The notes beneath the pieces are model-generated. The model saw only the letters and a program-made list of their open reading frames with translations, was not told the origin of the DNA and did not search any database. Made by a program: the position numbers and the translations under genes. From JALHUB01 sp963719465 (GTDB taxonomy: Bacteria > Chloroflexota > Dehalococcoidia > DSTF01 > JALHUB01), in the NCBI GenBank assembly GCA_963719465.1, contig OY970386.1, positions 1,860,001 to 1,924,000 of the forward strand: 64,000 bases of DNA, in the 5' to 3' direction. Below are positions 35,473 to 44,011 of this stretch, piece after piece (position 1 is the first letter of the stretch; each line of letters starts with the position of its first letter).

Positions 35473-36954
35473 AGGCTTGTCAAGGGCCGGTGCCGCATCT
35501 ACGGGATCGATGTGGTCTTCCGCGACTTCTACCGCACTCAGGCGCAGGACCCGCCGCGTCGACGGCGTGAGCCTGGCGCGCTCGGCGATTCGGTAGCCGG
35601 CCGCCCAGACGATGCCGGCTTCGTCCTCGACGACGGGGATGCTGTCGCGACGGCGCCGCGGCACTTTGAGGTCGACGAGGACGTCCTGGAGCTTCCTCTC
35701 GCCCGCCAGCCCAAGCGGACGGTAGCGGTCGCCGGGGCGTCGGCGTCGAACGCGCAGCCCGCCAACGAGCGCATCGGCGTCCAGCGCCGCCTCCCAGGCC
35801 TGCGGGGGCGATGTTGGCGCGCCATCGCGAAGGGTGGCCTCCAGCGTCCACGTTCCCATGTTCGTGAGTCCAGGCACGACGAGAGGGGCGCCTTCTGCCG
35901 GCAGACCCTCGGCCTGGGCTTCGTTCAACGCGAGCACCATTTCACCGTATTCGACGCGAAGATGCACGCCTCGCGGCAGGTCGAGCTCCGTTCCCGCCGG
36001 CTTGTCGATTGCCGCCGCCATCGCGAGGAGATGGCGCTCTCCAAAGTCCCGCGCGTCGCCGAGCAGCTTCGACGCGGCCAATCGCATGACGTGCGGCAGC
36101 AGTCCGGGAGGAACGTCGCGAAGCAAGGAGATCGAAAGCCGCGCTGTGCCGCCTTCGATCGCGGCCGATTGCGCCAGCGCCCGCTCCGCCATCTCCGCCA
36201 GCGCGCGCCGCTCCGTCGCGACCGTCCGCGCCAGCCGAAGGAGCGAGGCGTCGATGCCGGGGACGTCGGCGCGCAGCAGCGGCAAGAGCTCGTTGCGCAC
36301 GATGTTGCGCCGATAGCGTGAGGAGCGATTGCTTGCGTCCTCCAGCGGCTCGCGTCCCATCTCGCGGCAGAACGACAGCGTCTCCGCGCGTCGCACTTCC
36401 AGCAGCGGCCGGACGAGCGTCAGGTCGCGTCCTTCTACGTCTGCGACCGGCCACGGCGAGCGCGGCAGCATGCCGGACAGGCCGGTCAGTCCGCTGCCGC
36501 GCAGGATGTGCAGCAGCAGCGTCTCGATTTGGTCGTCGGCCGTGTGCCCGACGGCGACGGTCCGTGCTCCGACCTCTCGCGCCGCCTCGGCCAGGAAGCG
36601 GTAACGCAGCTCTCGCGCTGCCTCTTCGATGCCGAGGCGCTTCTCTCGCGCGAAGGCCCGCACGTCGGCGGAGCCAACAGCCAATGGGATGCCCAGGTCA
36701 GCCGTCAACTGTCGAACGGCTGCGCTCTCCCTTTTCGAAGCCGCCCTGCCGCGTAGCTGATGGTCGAAATAGGCCGCGTGAACCACGATGCCGAGGCGGG
36801 CCGCGAGGCGCGCGAGCAGCAGGAGCAGCGCCGTCGAGTCCGCGCCGCCGGACACGCCGACGAGCACGCCCTCATCGTGAGGCAAAAGCTGCTCTACCTG
36901 GACGTAGCGAAGAACACGCCTCTCGACGCTTCGAGCCGGTTGGGACGGAGACAT
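35431..36954 (-). CDS. tilS: tRNA(Ile)-lysidine synthase with IS-derived C-terminus
   Basis: It modifies C34 of tRNA-Ile(CAU) with lysine. The Met at 36954 gives 507 residues; the open frame to 37050 overlaps ftsB. The PP-loop SGGADS is at 35-40, HQLRG and EEAARELRYRFL follow, and the C-terminal TilS domain includes RRRRPGDRYRP. The last dozen codons (CRVSGDVVDPGLR) come from the IS481-family inverted repeat. Before insertion the gene would have ended DKPPRR-TGA inside the rrn promoter. Activity is probably unaffected, since the core domains are complete. Confidence 0.88.
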   Translation of the reverse strand: MSPSQPARSVERRVLRYVQVEQLLPHDEGVLVGVSGGADSTALLLLLARLAARLGIVVHAAYFDHQLRGRAASKRESAAVRQLTADLGIPLAVGSADVRAFAREKRLGIEEAARELRYRFLAEAAREVGARTVAVGHTADDQIETLLLHILRGSGLTGLSGMLPRSPWPVADVEGRDLTLVRPLLEVRRAETLSFCREMGREPLEDASNRSSRYRRNIVRNELLPLLRADVPGIDASLLRLARTVATERRALAEMAERALAQSAAIEGGTARLSISLLRDVPPGLLPHVMRLAASKLLGDARDFGERHLLAMAAAIDKPAGTELDLPRGVHLRVEYGEMVLALNEAQAEGLPAEGAPLVVPGLTNMGTWTLEATLRDGAPTSPPQAWEAALDADALVGGLRVRRRRPGDRYRPLGLAGERKLQDVLVDLKVPRRRRDSIPVVEDEAGIVWAAGYRIAERARLTPSTRRVLRLSAVEVAEDHIDPVDAAPALDKPCRVSGDVVDPGLR

Positions 36955-37025
36955 GAGGTCAGTCTGTCCGATGGAGAAGGCCGGGTCAATGCCCGGGCTC
37001 TTTGCGCGGATGCCTGCTGCTCTTC

Positions 37026-37379
37026 CTACTCGCCGAAAAGCGACTCCCACCAGGCGCCGTCGGTTGGCGTCGGCGCCGTTTGCGGCGTTCCCGCGTCCGC
37101 TTCCGGCGATGTGACGATGACGCGCGTCTCGCCCGGCTTCACCAGGCCGAGGACGCTTCGGGCGACGCTTTCAATGTATTCGTCAGACGAAAGGTATTCG
37201 CGAACGGAGACGAGCTCGTCGTGCTGGCGGTCCAGCTCGGCGATCTGCCGGCGAACCGACGCCTCGTCTTGTGCGAGGCTATGCGATGTCAGGGCAGTTG
37301 TGACCGTGGTGAAGAGAAGGTAGCCTGCGATGACGGCCGCCGCCACCAGGATTATCCGGGGCACCAAGCGTCCCAGCAC
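37026..37379 (-). CDS. ftsB: Septum formation initiator, FtsB/DivIC family
   Basis: 117 residues with a GTG start. One membrane segment (IILVAAAVIAGYLLF) is followed by a short coiled coil (EASVRRQIAELDRQHDELVS) and the family motif ESVARSVLGLVKPGE, then a flexible Pro/Thr-rich tail. This is the bitopic divisome protein that pairs with FtsL/DivIB-type partners. It lies directly upstream of tilS, a common gene order, and a promoter is visible at 37438-37466. Confidence 0.8.
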   Translation of the reverse strand: MLGRLVPRIILVAAAVIAGYLLFTTVTTALTSHSLAQDEASVRRQIAELDRQHDELVSVREYLSSDEYIESVARSVLGLVKPGETRVIVTSPEADAGTPQTAPTPTDGAWWESLFGE

Positions 37380-37437
37380 GACCTACGCGTCCTCTCCCTA
37401 GGACAACCCGCCTTCGGGCCGCGGTTAACGTGCGCTT

Positions 37438-37466
37438 AACATAGCACAGAAAAACCGTCATTACAA
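37438..37466 (-). promoter_or_regulatory. Promoter for ftsB-tilS
   Basis: On the minus strand TTGTAA (37461-37466) and TATGTT (37438-37443), spacer 17, about 60 bases before the ftsB start. Confidence 0.45.
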
Positions 37467-37569
37467 GCTTCCAAATCTCGTCTCTTATGCAGCCTCGGTT
37501 GAAGCCTCTGCGAGGCATCAGCTCTATTCGATTGACAGATCTTGGGTCAAGAGTTACCGTAGGGCTGCT

Positions 37570-38505
37570 TTGCTTTCCAGAAACAGATCAACCCTCCTGC
37601 ACGAGATACAGAATGGGGCCACGGACGACGCAGTGGCCGTGTCCACTCTGCTGCGCAAATGCAAGATTCTCGCGACGCGTTTGCACCACCAGCCGCTCGA
37701 TGAGTGGGTCGAAAATGAGCTCAACGGCTATCCCGATATCCACTCGCTCCCAACGTATCGAAAACAACATTCGGAAGCCTATGGAACGTTCTTTGGTCCC
37801 TTCGGAGCGCAGATGAGGAATGTCGCGATTCCGATGATGAGAGTTAACCAAAAAGATTGGGAAACGCTGTTCACCCTGTTCTTCTCCGAGGGCGTTGCGT
37901 ACTACGAGGCGCTCGCGAAATCGGAGCGGGAGACACTACAGGCCCCCTGGCCGGCTGACTATCTCGCTTTCTACTCGAACCGTATAGCGGATGGAGGATA
38001 TGTTTGCGTGGAAGCCTGGCGCCCAGTCACCCGTGGCACGATCCAAGGGATGCTCGATCAGGTTAGAAACCGAATACTGTCATTCGCTTTGAAGGTCGAG
38101 GCGGAGAATCCGGAGGCCGGTGAAGCGTCCGCTTCGCGAGAGCCGCCCATCGAACCAGCAAAGGTTGATCAGATATTCAATACCTACGTCCTCGGAGACT
38201 CAAACGTTATCGCCACGGGGTCCGGCAGCAGCACGGTGAATCTCGTTCAGATGCAGGGCGACCTTGACGGCCTTGTCAAGATGCTGCGAGATTTCGGCGT
38301 GCCAAATGAGGACGTTGAGACCCTAAGAGTTGCGCTCGTTGCCGATGCTGAAGAGGAAACCGGCGACCTCCCGGGTCCTGCCGTTCAGCGTTGGCTCGGC
38401 AGCATCATGTCTCGAATCGCCAAGGGTTCGCTGATACTCGCAAGCAATGCGACCGGATCTGCTATCGCGACACTCCTTCTCCAATTCCTCGGCGTTACCA
38501 AGTAA
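37570..38505 (+). CDS. AbiTii-domain protein (abortive-infection related)
   Basis: 311 residues with a TTG start. The N-terminus (LLHEIQNGATDDAVAVSTLL, RKCKILATRLHHQPLDEWVE, NELNGYPD) matches the AbiTii domain associated with abortive-infection loci. The middle holds FNTYVLGDSNVIATGSGSST, and the C-terminus ends in a hydrophobic stretch (GSLILASNATGSAIATLLLQ). There is no recognisable partner gene. A weak promoter (TTGACA 37532, TACCGT 37555) leaves almost no leader. A role in phage defence is known for the family and only inferred here. The start is uncertain because the frame is open upstream. Confidence 0.65.
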   Translation: MLSRNRSTLLHEIQNGATDDAVAVSTLLRKCKILATRLHHQPLDEWVENELNGYPDIHSLPTYRKQHSEAYGTFFGPFGAQMRNVAIPMMRVNQKDWETLFTLFFSEGVAYYEALAKSERETLQAPWPADYLAFYSNRIADGGYVCVEAWRPVTRGTIQGMLDQVRNRILSFALKVEAENPEAGEASASREPPIEPAKVDQIFNTYVLGDSNVIATGSGSSTVNLVQMQGDLDGLVKMLRDFGVPNEDVETLRVALVADAEEETGDLPGPAVQRWLGSIMSRIAKGSLILASNATGSAIATLLLQFLGVTK

Positions 38506-38535
38506 CCGGAACGCATTCGTCCGACACGAAAAGGA

Positions 38536-38559
38536 GGGCGGACCTTTTCAGATCCGCCC
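38536..38559. terminator. Terminator between convergent genes
   Basis: GGGCGGA (38536-38542) pairs with TCCGCCC (38553-38559). On the minus strand the stem is followed by TCCTTTTC, so it mainly serves clpC; it may also stop the AbiTii transcript. Confidence 0.6.
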
Positions 38560-38581
38560 CCGGGTTGCTGACCCCTTGAGG

Positions 38582-41044
38582 TTACGTGAGCGCCGGCTGG
38601 GAGACGCCCTTCAGGTTCAGGCCGTCGTCGCCGCAGTCGATAACCACTGTATCGCCCGGGCCGAACTGCCCTTCCAGGAGCGCCTCTGACAGGCGGTCCT
38701 CAACTTCGTTTTGAATCAGACGCCGCAGCGGCCTCGCACCGAACGTCTCGTCGTAGCCCTTTTCGCCGAGCCACTCCTTCGCGGCGTCGGTGATTTCCAG
38801 CGTGATCCCCTTAAAGGAGAGCTGAATATCGACCTCGCGCAGCATCAGGTCAACGATGGCGCGAATGTGCTCGCGGGAGAGAGCGTGGAACACCACCGTG
38901 CTATCGACGCGGTTAAGGAACTCGGGCCGGAACGTGTTCTTCAGCTCGTTGAGCACCTTCTCGCGCATCTTCTTGTGGCGCTGCTCGAGCGTCTTCGCCT
39001 CTTCCGTCTTCGTCGAGAAGCCGAGCGCGGTCTCTCGGCGGATCAGGTCGGAGCCGACGTTGCTCGTCATGATCAGGATCGTGTTGCGGAAGTCGACCTT
39101 GCGCCCCTTCGCGTCGGTCAGATGGCCGTCGTCGAAGATCTGGAGCAGCATGTTGAAGACCTCTGGATGCGCCTTCTCGATCTCGTCCAGCAGCACCAGG
39201 CAGTACGACTTTCGCCGCACCGTGTCTGTGAGCTGGCCCGCGTCCTCGTAGCCGACGTAGCCGGGCGGCGCGCCGACCAGTCGCGACACGGTGTGCCGCT
39301 CCATGAACTCCGACATGTCGAGCTTTATCATTGCGTCTTCGCTGCCGAACATGAACTCCGACAGCACGCGCGCCAGGTGCGTCTTCCCCACGCCGGTTGG
39401 GCCGAGGAAGATGAACACGCCGATGGGTCGTCGCGGGTCTTTGAGGCCGGCCCGCGCCCTGCGCACCGCCTTCGCTACGGCCGTTATCGCCTCGTCCTGA
39501 CCGATGACGCGGTCGTGCAGCGTCTCCTCCATCTGGAGCAGCCGCGCCGACTCCTCGCTGGCGATGCGGGAGACCGGGATGCCGGTCCACATGCTGACGA
39601 CCTCGGCGATGTCCTCTTCGTTGACCACCGGCTTTGCCAGCTCGCGCTGGTTCTCCCAGCCCTCTTCCATGTCGTCGAGCTTCTCCTGGAGCTTCATCTC
39701 GCGGTCGCGCAGCTCGGCGGCGTACTCGTACTGCTGGGCGGATATCGCCGCTTCTTTCTCGCGACGCAGGCTGTCCAGCCCGTGCATCGCCTCTCGGAGC
39801 GACGGGGGCGCCGACGACCGCGTGATGCGGACGCGCGAGGCCGCCTCGTCGACGAGGTCAATAGCCTTGTCGGGCAGGAAGCGATCGGAGACGTAGCGCG
39901 AGGCGAGCTGGGCCGCCGCTTTCACCGCCTCTTCCGAGATAGTGAGCTTGTGGTGGTCCTCGTAGCGCTCTTTGACGCCCATCAGGATTTCGATAGTCTC
40001 GTCGACCGACGGCTCCTCGACAAGCACCGGCTGGAGACGTCGCTCCAGCGCCGCGTCGCGCTCGATGTGCTTGCGGTAGTCGTCAAGCGTTGTCGCGCCG
40101 ACGCACTGCAGCTCGCCGCGGGAAAGCGACGGCTTCAGTATGTTCGCCGCGTCGACAGCGCCTTCGGCCGCGCCGGCGCCAACAAGCATGTGCATCTCAT
40201 CGATGAACAGAATGCAGTTGCCGGCGGCCTTGATCTCTTCGATGACCTTCTTCAGGCGCTCCTCGAACTCGCCGCGGTACTTCGTGCCGGCGACCAACGA
40301 GCCGATATCCAGCGTCAGAAGGCGCTTGCCCTGGAGCGTCTCCGGCACCTGCCCGGCGACGATCCGGTGCGCCAGCCCCTCGACGATGGCCGTCTTGCCG
40401 ACTCCGGGCTCGCCGATGAGCACCGGATTGTTCTTCGTGCGCCGCGAGAGGATCTGGATGACGCGCTGGATCTCCGTATGACGACCGATGACCGGGTCTA
40501 GCTTGCCCGCCCGCGATGCCGCAGTCAGGTCCATGCCGAGCTGGTCGACGGTCGGTGTGCGCGTCGTCGGACGGCCCGCCGGCTGAGCGCCGGGCGGCGT
40601 CGTCTGCGAGAGGATGCGCGTCGTCTCGGCGCGCACGCGCTCCAGGTTGACGCCCAGGCTCTCGAGGACACCGGCCGCTATGCCCTCGCCTTCGCGGACG
40701 AGGCCCAGCAGCAGGTGCTCGGTGCCGATGTAATGGTGATTCAGTCGCCGCGCTTCGTCGACCGCGAGCTCGATGACCTTCTTTGCCCGCGGCGTCAGGC
40801 CAATCTCGCCCATCGTCGTGCGCTCGCCGCGCCCGATGATGAACTCGACTGCCGAGCGCACCTTGTTTAGCTCAATGCCGAGGTTGGCGAGCACCTTTGC
40901 GGCCACGCCATCGCCCTCGCGCACCAAGCCCAGCAAGAGATGCTCAGTACCGATATAATTGTGATTGAACCTCTGAGCCTCTTCCTGGGCCAGCGTCAGG
41001 ACGCGTCGTGCGCGCTCGGTAAATTTGTCAAATCTCTCTGCCAT
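38582..41044 (-). CDS. clpC: ATP-dependent Clp protease ATPase subunit ClpC
   Basis: 820 residues, full length. Two Clp_N repeats (HNYIGTEHLLLGLVREG and HHYIGTEHLLLGLVREG) come first. The first AAA module has Walker A GEPGVGKT (211-218) and LFIDEMH; a UVR-type middle domain follows, then the second AAA module with GPTGVGKT and VLLDEIEKAHP. ALGFS carries the LGF loop used to dock ClpP. It unfolds substrates in the cytosol for ClpP, usually with adaptors. No CtsR/McsAB genes are adjacent. Confidence 0.95.
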   Translation of the reverse strand: MAERFDKFTERARRVLTLAQEEAQRFNHNYIGTEHLLLGLVREGDGVAAKVLANLGIELNKVRSAVEFIIGRGERTTMGEIGLTPRAKKVIELAVDEARRLNHHYIGTEHLLLGLVREGEGIAAGVLESLGVNLERVRAETTRILSQTTPPGAQPAGRPTTRTPTVDQLGMDLTAASRAGKLDPVIGRHTEIQRVIQILSRRTKNNPVLIGEPGVGKTAIVEGLAHRIVAGQVPETLQGKRLLTLDIGSLVAGTKYRGEFEERLKKVIEEIKAAGNCILFIDEMHMLVGAGAAEGAVDAANILKPSLSRGELQCVGATTLDDYRKHIERDAALERRLQPVLVEEPSVDETIEILMGVKERYEDHHKLTISEEAVKAAAQLASRYVSDRFLPDKAIDLVDEAASRVRITRSSAPPSLREAMHGLDSLRREKEAAISAQQYEYAAELRDREMKLQEKLDDMEEGWENQRELAKPVVNEEDIAEVVSMWTGIPVSRIASEESARLLQMEETLHDRVIGQDEAITAVAKAVRRARAGLKDPRRPIGVFIFLGPTGVGKTHLARVLSEFMFGSEDAMIKLDMSEFMERHTVSRLVGAPPGYVGYEDAGQLTDTVRRKSYCLVLLDEIEKAHPEVFNMLLQIFDDGHLTDAKGRKVDFRNTILIMTSNVGSDLIRRETALGFSTKTEEAKTLEQRHKKMREKVLNELKNTFRPEFLNRVDSTVVFHALSREHIRAIVDLMLREVDIQLSFKGITLEITDAAKEWLGEKGYDETFGARPLRRLIQNEVEDRLSEALLEGQFGPGDTVVIDCGDDGLNLKGVSQPALT

Positions 41045-41130
41045 GCCAGTTTCCCGTGAAATTCCCCTAGATCAACCTTAGCATATGCCTCGAACCTAGT
41101 CTAGGGCTTCCATGGCAGCCGAACTTTTCC

Positions 41131-43146
41131 CTAAGCGTCCTCCTTGACAGATCCCTCTTCGCCGGCGACGGGCTGCTCAGCGTCGCTTTGCACCTCTTCT
41201 TCGGTGTTCGTCTTCACTTCGGCCGCTTCGGCGGTCACGTCCTCGACCGTCGGCTCTGCCACGGCCTCCGCGGTCTCGAAGGTCACGACTTCGGCCGCTT
41301 CGACCGGCTCCATCTCCGCGACGGCACTCGCTTTGGCGGAAGCCTTGCTTTTTCGGCTTTTCGCCGCTGCCGCTTTCGGCTCTTCGATGACGGCCGGTTG
41401 CTCGACCGCTGCCTCTTCTACCGCAACGTCCTCGACCGCCGGCTCTTCGACCGCCTCGGCGACGTTGGGCGCCAACATTTCGACGGTCTCTTTGGCCTCT
41501 TCACCTTCGGAGACCGCCACCTCGTCGGCGGCTGGCGCTTCCTGCTCGACCGCTTCCTCGACGACGGCGATCTCCTCGGCCTCTATTTCGGCCTCTGCTT
41601 CGACGCCTTCTTCGGCTACCGGCGCCTCCGCCTCCACTTCGACGATCTCTTCGGCTACCGGCGCCTCCGCCTCTAGTTCGACAGCCTGCTCAGCTATCGG
41701 CGCCTCCGCCTCCGCTTCAGCGGCGTCCTCGGCTACCGGCGCCTCCGCCTCTAGTTCGACAGCCTGCTCAGCTACCGGCCCCTCCGCCTCCGCTTCGACG
41801 ATCCCTTCGGCTACCGGCGCCTCCGCCTCTAGTTCGACAGCCTGCTCAGCTACCGGCGCCTCCGCCTCCGCTTCAGCGGCGTCCTCGGCTACAGGCGCCT
41901 CCGCCTCTAGTTCGACAGCCTGCTCAGCTACCGGCGCCTCCGCCCCAGCTTCAGCGGCCTCCGCCGCTTCCGCCTCTTCTTCGACGGCGGTCTTCGCACC
42001 CTTCTGCGCTACGCCCCCTGGCAGCCCGGTCACCCGGCCGTCTTTATCGAAGACGAAGTCCATCTCCTCGGCCTCTTCGCGCGCTTGCCGCAGGCTCAGG
42101 CCGAGTCGCTGGCGGTCGCGTTCGATACGGACGATCTTCAAAGGCACCTGGTCACCTTCTTTGACGACCTCCCTCGGGTGGGCTATCCGCCTGTTGACGA
42201 GCTCGGACACATGTACCAAGCCCTCAACGGGGCCCTCGATGCGGGCGAACGCTCCAAACGTCACCAGCTTCGTTATCGTGCCGGTAACGATCTGGCCGAC
42301 GCTATACTTATCGACAATCTCCTCCCATCTTTCAGGCTGCGCCCGGCGGATGCTCAGAGCTATCTTCTTCGCCTCCTGGTCGACCTTCATGACGTATACG
42401 TCGACCTCCTGGCCGACGCGGTATAGCTCCTCGGGCGTCTTGTCCCGCTCCCAGGACAGCTCCGACAGATGCGCCAGGCCGTCCGCTCCCCCAAGGTCAA
42501 CGAAGACACCGAAGCTGCGGATGCTGCTGATGCGCCCCTTCCGCACTTCGCCCTCCTGCAACTCCTCCAACAGGCGGTCCTTCTGCAGAGCGCGCCAGTC
42601 CTGCATCGCCGCCCTCTCAGAAAGAATAACGCGGTTGCGGGCGCGATTTATCTCGATCACTTTGACCAGCAGCGTACGACCGACGACGGCCTCAGCCGGG
42701 GCGTCGCCCTCTTCGCCTTCGGCAGGCGACTGGGCGCTGACGGATTGCGAGAAGGGGATGAAGCCATGCACGCCCTCGACGTTAACGAGAAGGCCGCCCT
42801 TGTTGTGGCCGTTCACGGTCACTTCGAAGCTTTCGCCGTCGTCGAAGCGCTGCTGGAGGACGCGCCATCCCTTTTCGCCGCGCGCCCGGTCGAGCGATAG
42901 AAGCACCTGCCCCTCCGGCGTCTCCGGCTGCATGACGTAGACAAGGATGTGGTCGCCGCTCTTGGGCCATTCCTCGATGTTGGGCCCAAGGGAGTGCATT
43001 TCGCTGGGAGGGACGACGCCCTCGGATTTCGTCCCGACGTCCACCACCATTCCGTCGCGGTCGGAGCCCACTACTACTCCGTCAAGAATATCGCCGCGAT
43101 GAAGGCTCTTGTATTCCAGGGACTCCGCTTCCAACAGGGTTGCCAT
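41131..43146 (-). CDS. S1 RNA-binding domain protein (ribosomal protein S1-like) with repetitive acidic tail
   Basis: Four S1 domains occupy about residues 18-360 (GDILDGVVVGSDRDGMVVDV; SFEVTVNGHNKGGLLVNVEG; GEVRKGRISSIRSFGVFVDL; GQIVTGTITKLVTFGAFARI). The last half is an acidic Ala/Glu tail containing nine units of 13 residues like EAEAPVAEQAVEL. The Met at 43146 begins the family-like sequence (ATLLEAESLEYKSLHRGD); the frame is open to 43302, where a TACAAT promoter-like box overlaps the first ATG. It probably binds mRNA on the ribosome. The tail has no assigned role. Confidence 0.8.
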   Translation of the reverse strand: MATLLEAESLEYKSLHRGDILDGVVVGSDRDGMVVDVGTKSEGVVPPSEMHSLGPNIEEWPKSGDHILVYVMQPETPEGQVLLSLDRARGEKGWRVLQQRFDDGESFEVTVNGHNKGGLLVNVEGVHGFIPFSQSVSAQSPAEGEEGDAPAEAVVGRTLLVKVIEINRARNRVILSERAAMQDWRALQKDRLLEELQEGEVRKGRISSIRSFGVFVDLGGADGLAHLSELSWERDKTPEELYRVGQEVDVYVMKVDQEAKKIALSIRRAQPERWEEIVDKYSVGQIVTGTITKLVTFGAFARIEGPVEGLVHVSELVNRRIAHPREVVKEGDQVPLKIVRIERDRQRLGLSLRQAREEAEEMDFVFDKDGRVTGLPGGVAQKGAKTAVEEEAEAAEAAEAGAEAPVAEQAVELEAEAPVAEDAAEAEAEAPVAEQAVELEAEAPVAEGIVEAEAEGPVAEQAVELEAEAPVAEDAAEAEAEAPIAEQAVELEAEAPVAEEIVEVEAEAPVAEEGVEAEAEIEAEEIAVVEEAVEQEAPAADEVAVSEGEEAKETVEMLAPNVAEAVEEPAVEDVAVEEAAVEQPAVIEEPKAAAAKSRKSKASAKASAVAEMEPVEAAEVVTFETAEAVAEPTVEDVTAEAAEVKTNTEEEVQSDAEQPVAGEEGSVKEDA

Positions 43147-43354
43147 ATCCTGGTAACCCTCGCTTGTGGGGCCTGTGGGATCAGGCGACGAATCGTTAGA
43201 CAAGACGCTAGGGCCTCCTCGGTTCCGCGGCAAGACCACGCGATGATCGTCATTCAGGGCAGAATGAAAATACCTCGCGGAGCCCGCCTTGTTTTCGGCC
43301 ATTGTAGCACAGGGGGTTGTATACGGAAAGGCAAAAGCGATCGCGCGCGGCCTT

Positions 43355-44011
43355 CTACGCTTCGGCGCGAGGCAGTGGCCAGACGTGCGCCTCGGTCAGG
43401 CCGCGGGCTTCGAGGTGGCACGTGTCGTTCATCTGCAGTACTACCATCCGGCCGGCGCGGACGTCCAGGCGGCTCGTCCCGGCCAGGTCGTGGCGCAGAC
43501 GGCGGAAGTCGCACAGCGACATGTTGAGCGCCTCACAAAGGAGGGCGTGAATGACGAAGTTGTGCGTGACTGCCACGACCATCTCGCCTTCGTCGCGCTC
43601 ACAGATCCGGCGAGTCGCGGCCAGCGCGCGCTCCCGCACGTCCTCCAGGCTTTCGCCGCCCGGCATCGCCAGCGTTCCCGCCTCCTCGCCCAACCAGCGC
43701 GACACGAAGTCGGGATGCAGCTCCCGCATCTCGCGGAACGTCAGGCCGTCCAGCTCCCCCACGTCCATCTCCGTCAGCCCTTCATCGACGATGACGCCGA
43801 GGCCGTGTGGCGCCGCAATCGCCGCCGCCGTGTCGTAGGCGCGACGCAGCGGGCTGGAGTAGACGGCGGCGATCTCCTCGCCGGCAAGTGCCTCGGCCAG
43901 GGCCTGCGCCTGCGCCTGTCCCTTCTCGGTGAGCGGGATGTCCTGCCGCCCCAGGCCGAGCCCATCGCGGTTGCTTGCGGTTTCGCCGTGCCTGACGAGT
44001 ATCAGCTTCAC
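43355..44011 (-). CDS. Histidine phosphatase (phosphoglycerate mutase-like)
   Basis: 218 residues from a GTG. The catalytic RHG is in ILVRHGETASN; the second His is in VAVTHNFVIHALL; YSSPLRRAYDTA and GELDGLTFREM are typical of cofactor-independent-of-metal PhoE/CobC-type phosphatases. The substrate is uncertain: sugar phosphate, alpha-ribazole phosphate, or a broad range. It follows the TIGR03936-type gene; a cryptic TAG in another frame lies 6 bases before its start, probably the ancestral stop of that gene. Confidence 0.85.
   Translation of the reverse strand: MKLILVRHGETASNRDGLGLGRQDIPLTEKGQAQAQALAEALAGEEIAAVYSSPLRRAYDTAAAIAAPHGLGVIVDEGLTEMDVGELDGLTFREMRELHPDFVSRWLGEEAGTLAMPGGESLEDVRERALAATRRICERDEGEMVVAVTHNFVIHALLCEALNMSLCDFRRLRHDLAGTSRLDVRAGRMVVLQMNDTCHLEARGLTEAHVWPLPRAEA

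Noticed and set aside
38711..40501. Long plus-strand frame opposite clpC
   Set aside because: It is antisense to conserved AAA motifs and reflects high GC third positions; no ribosome-binding site or protein motif.
41144..42940. 598-residue Ser/Ala-rich plus-strand frame
   Set aside because: Complement of the repetitive acidic tail of the S1 protein; composition explains the open frame.
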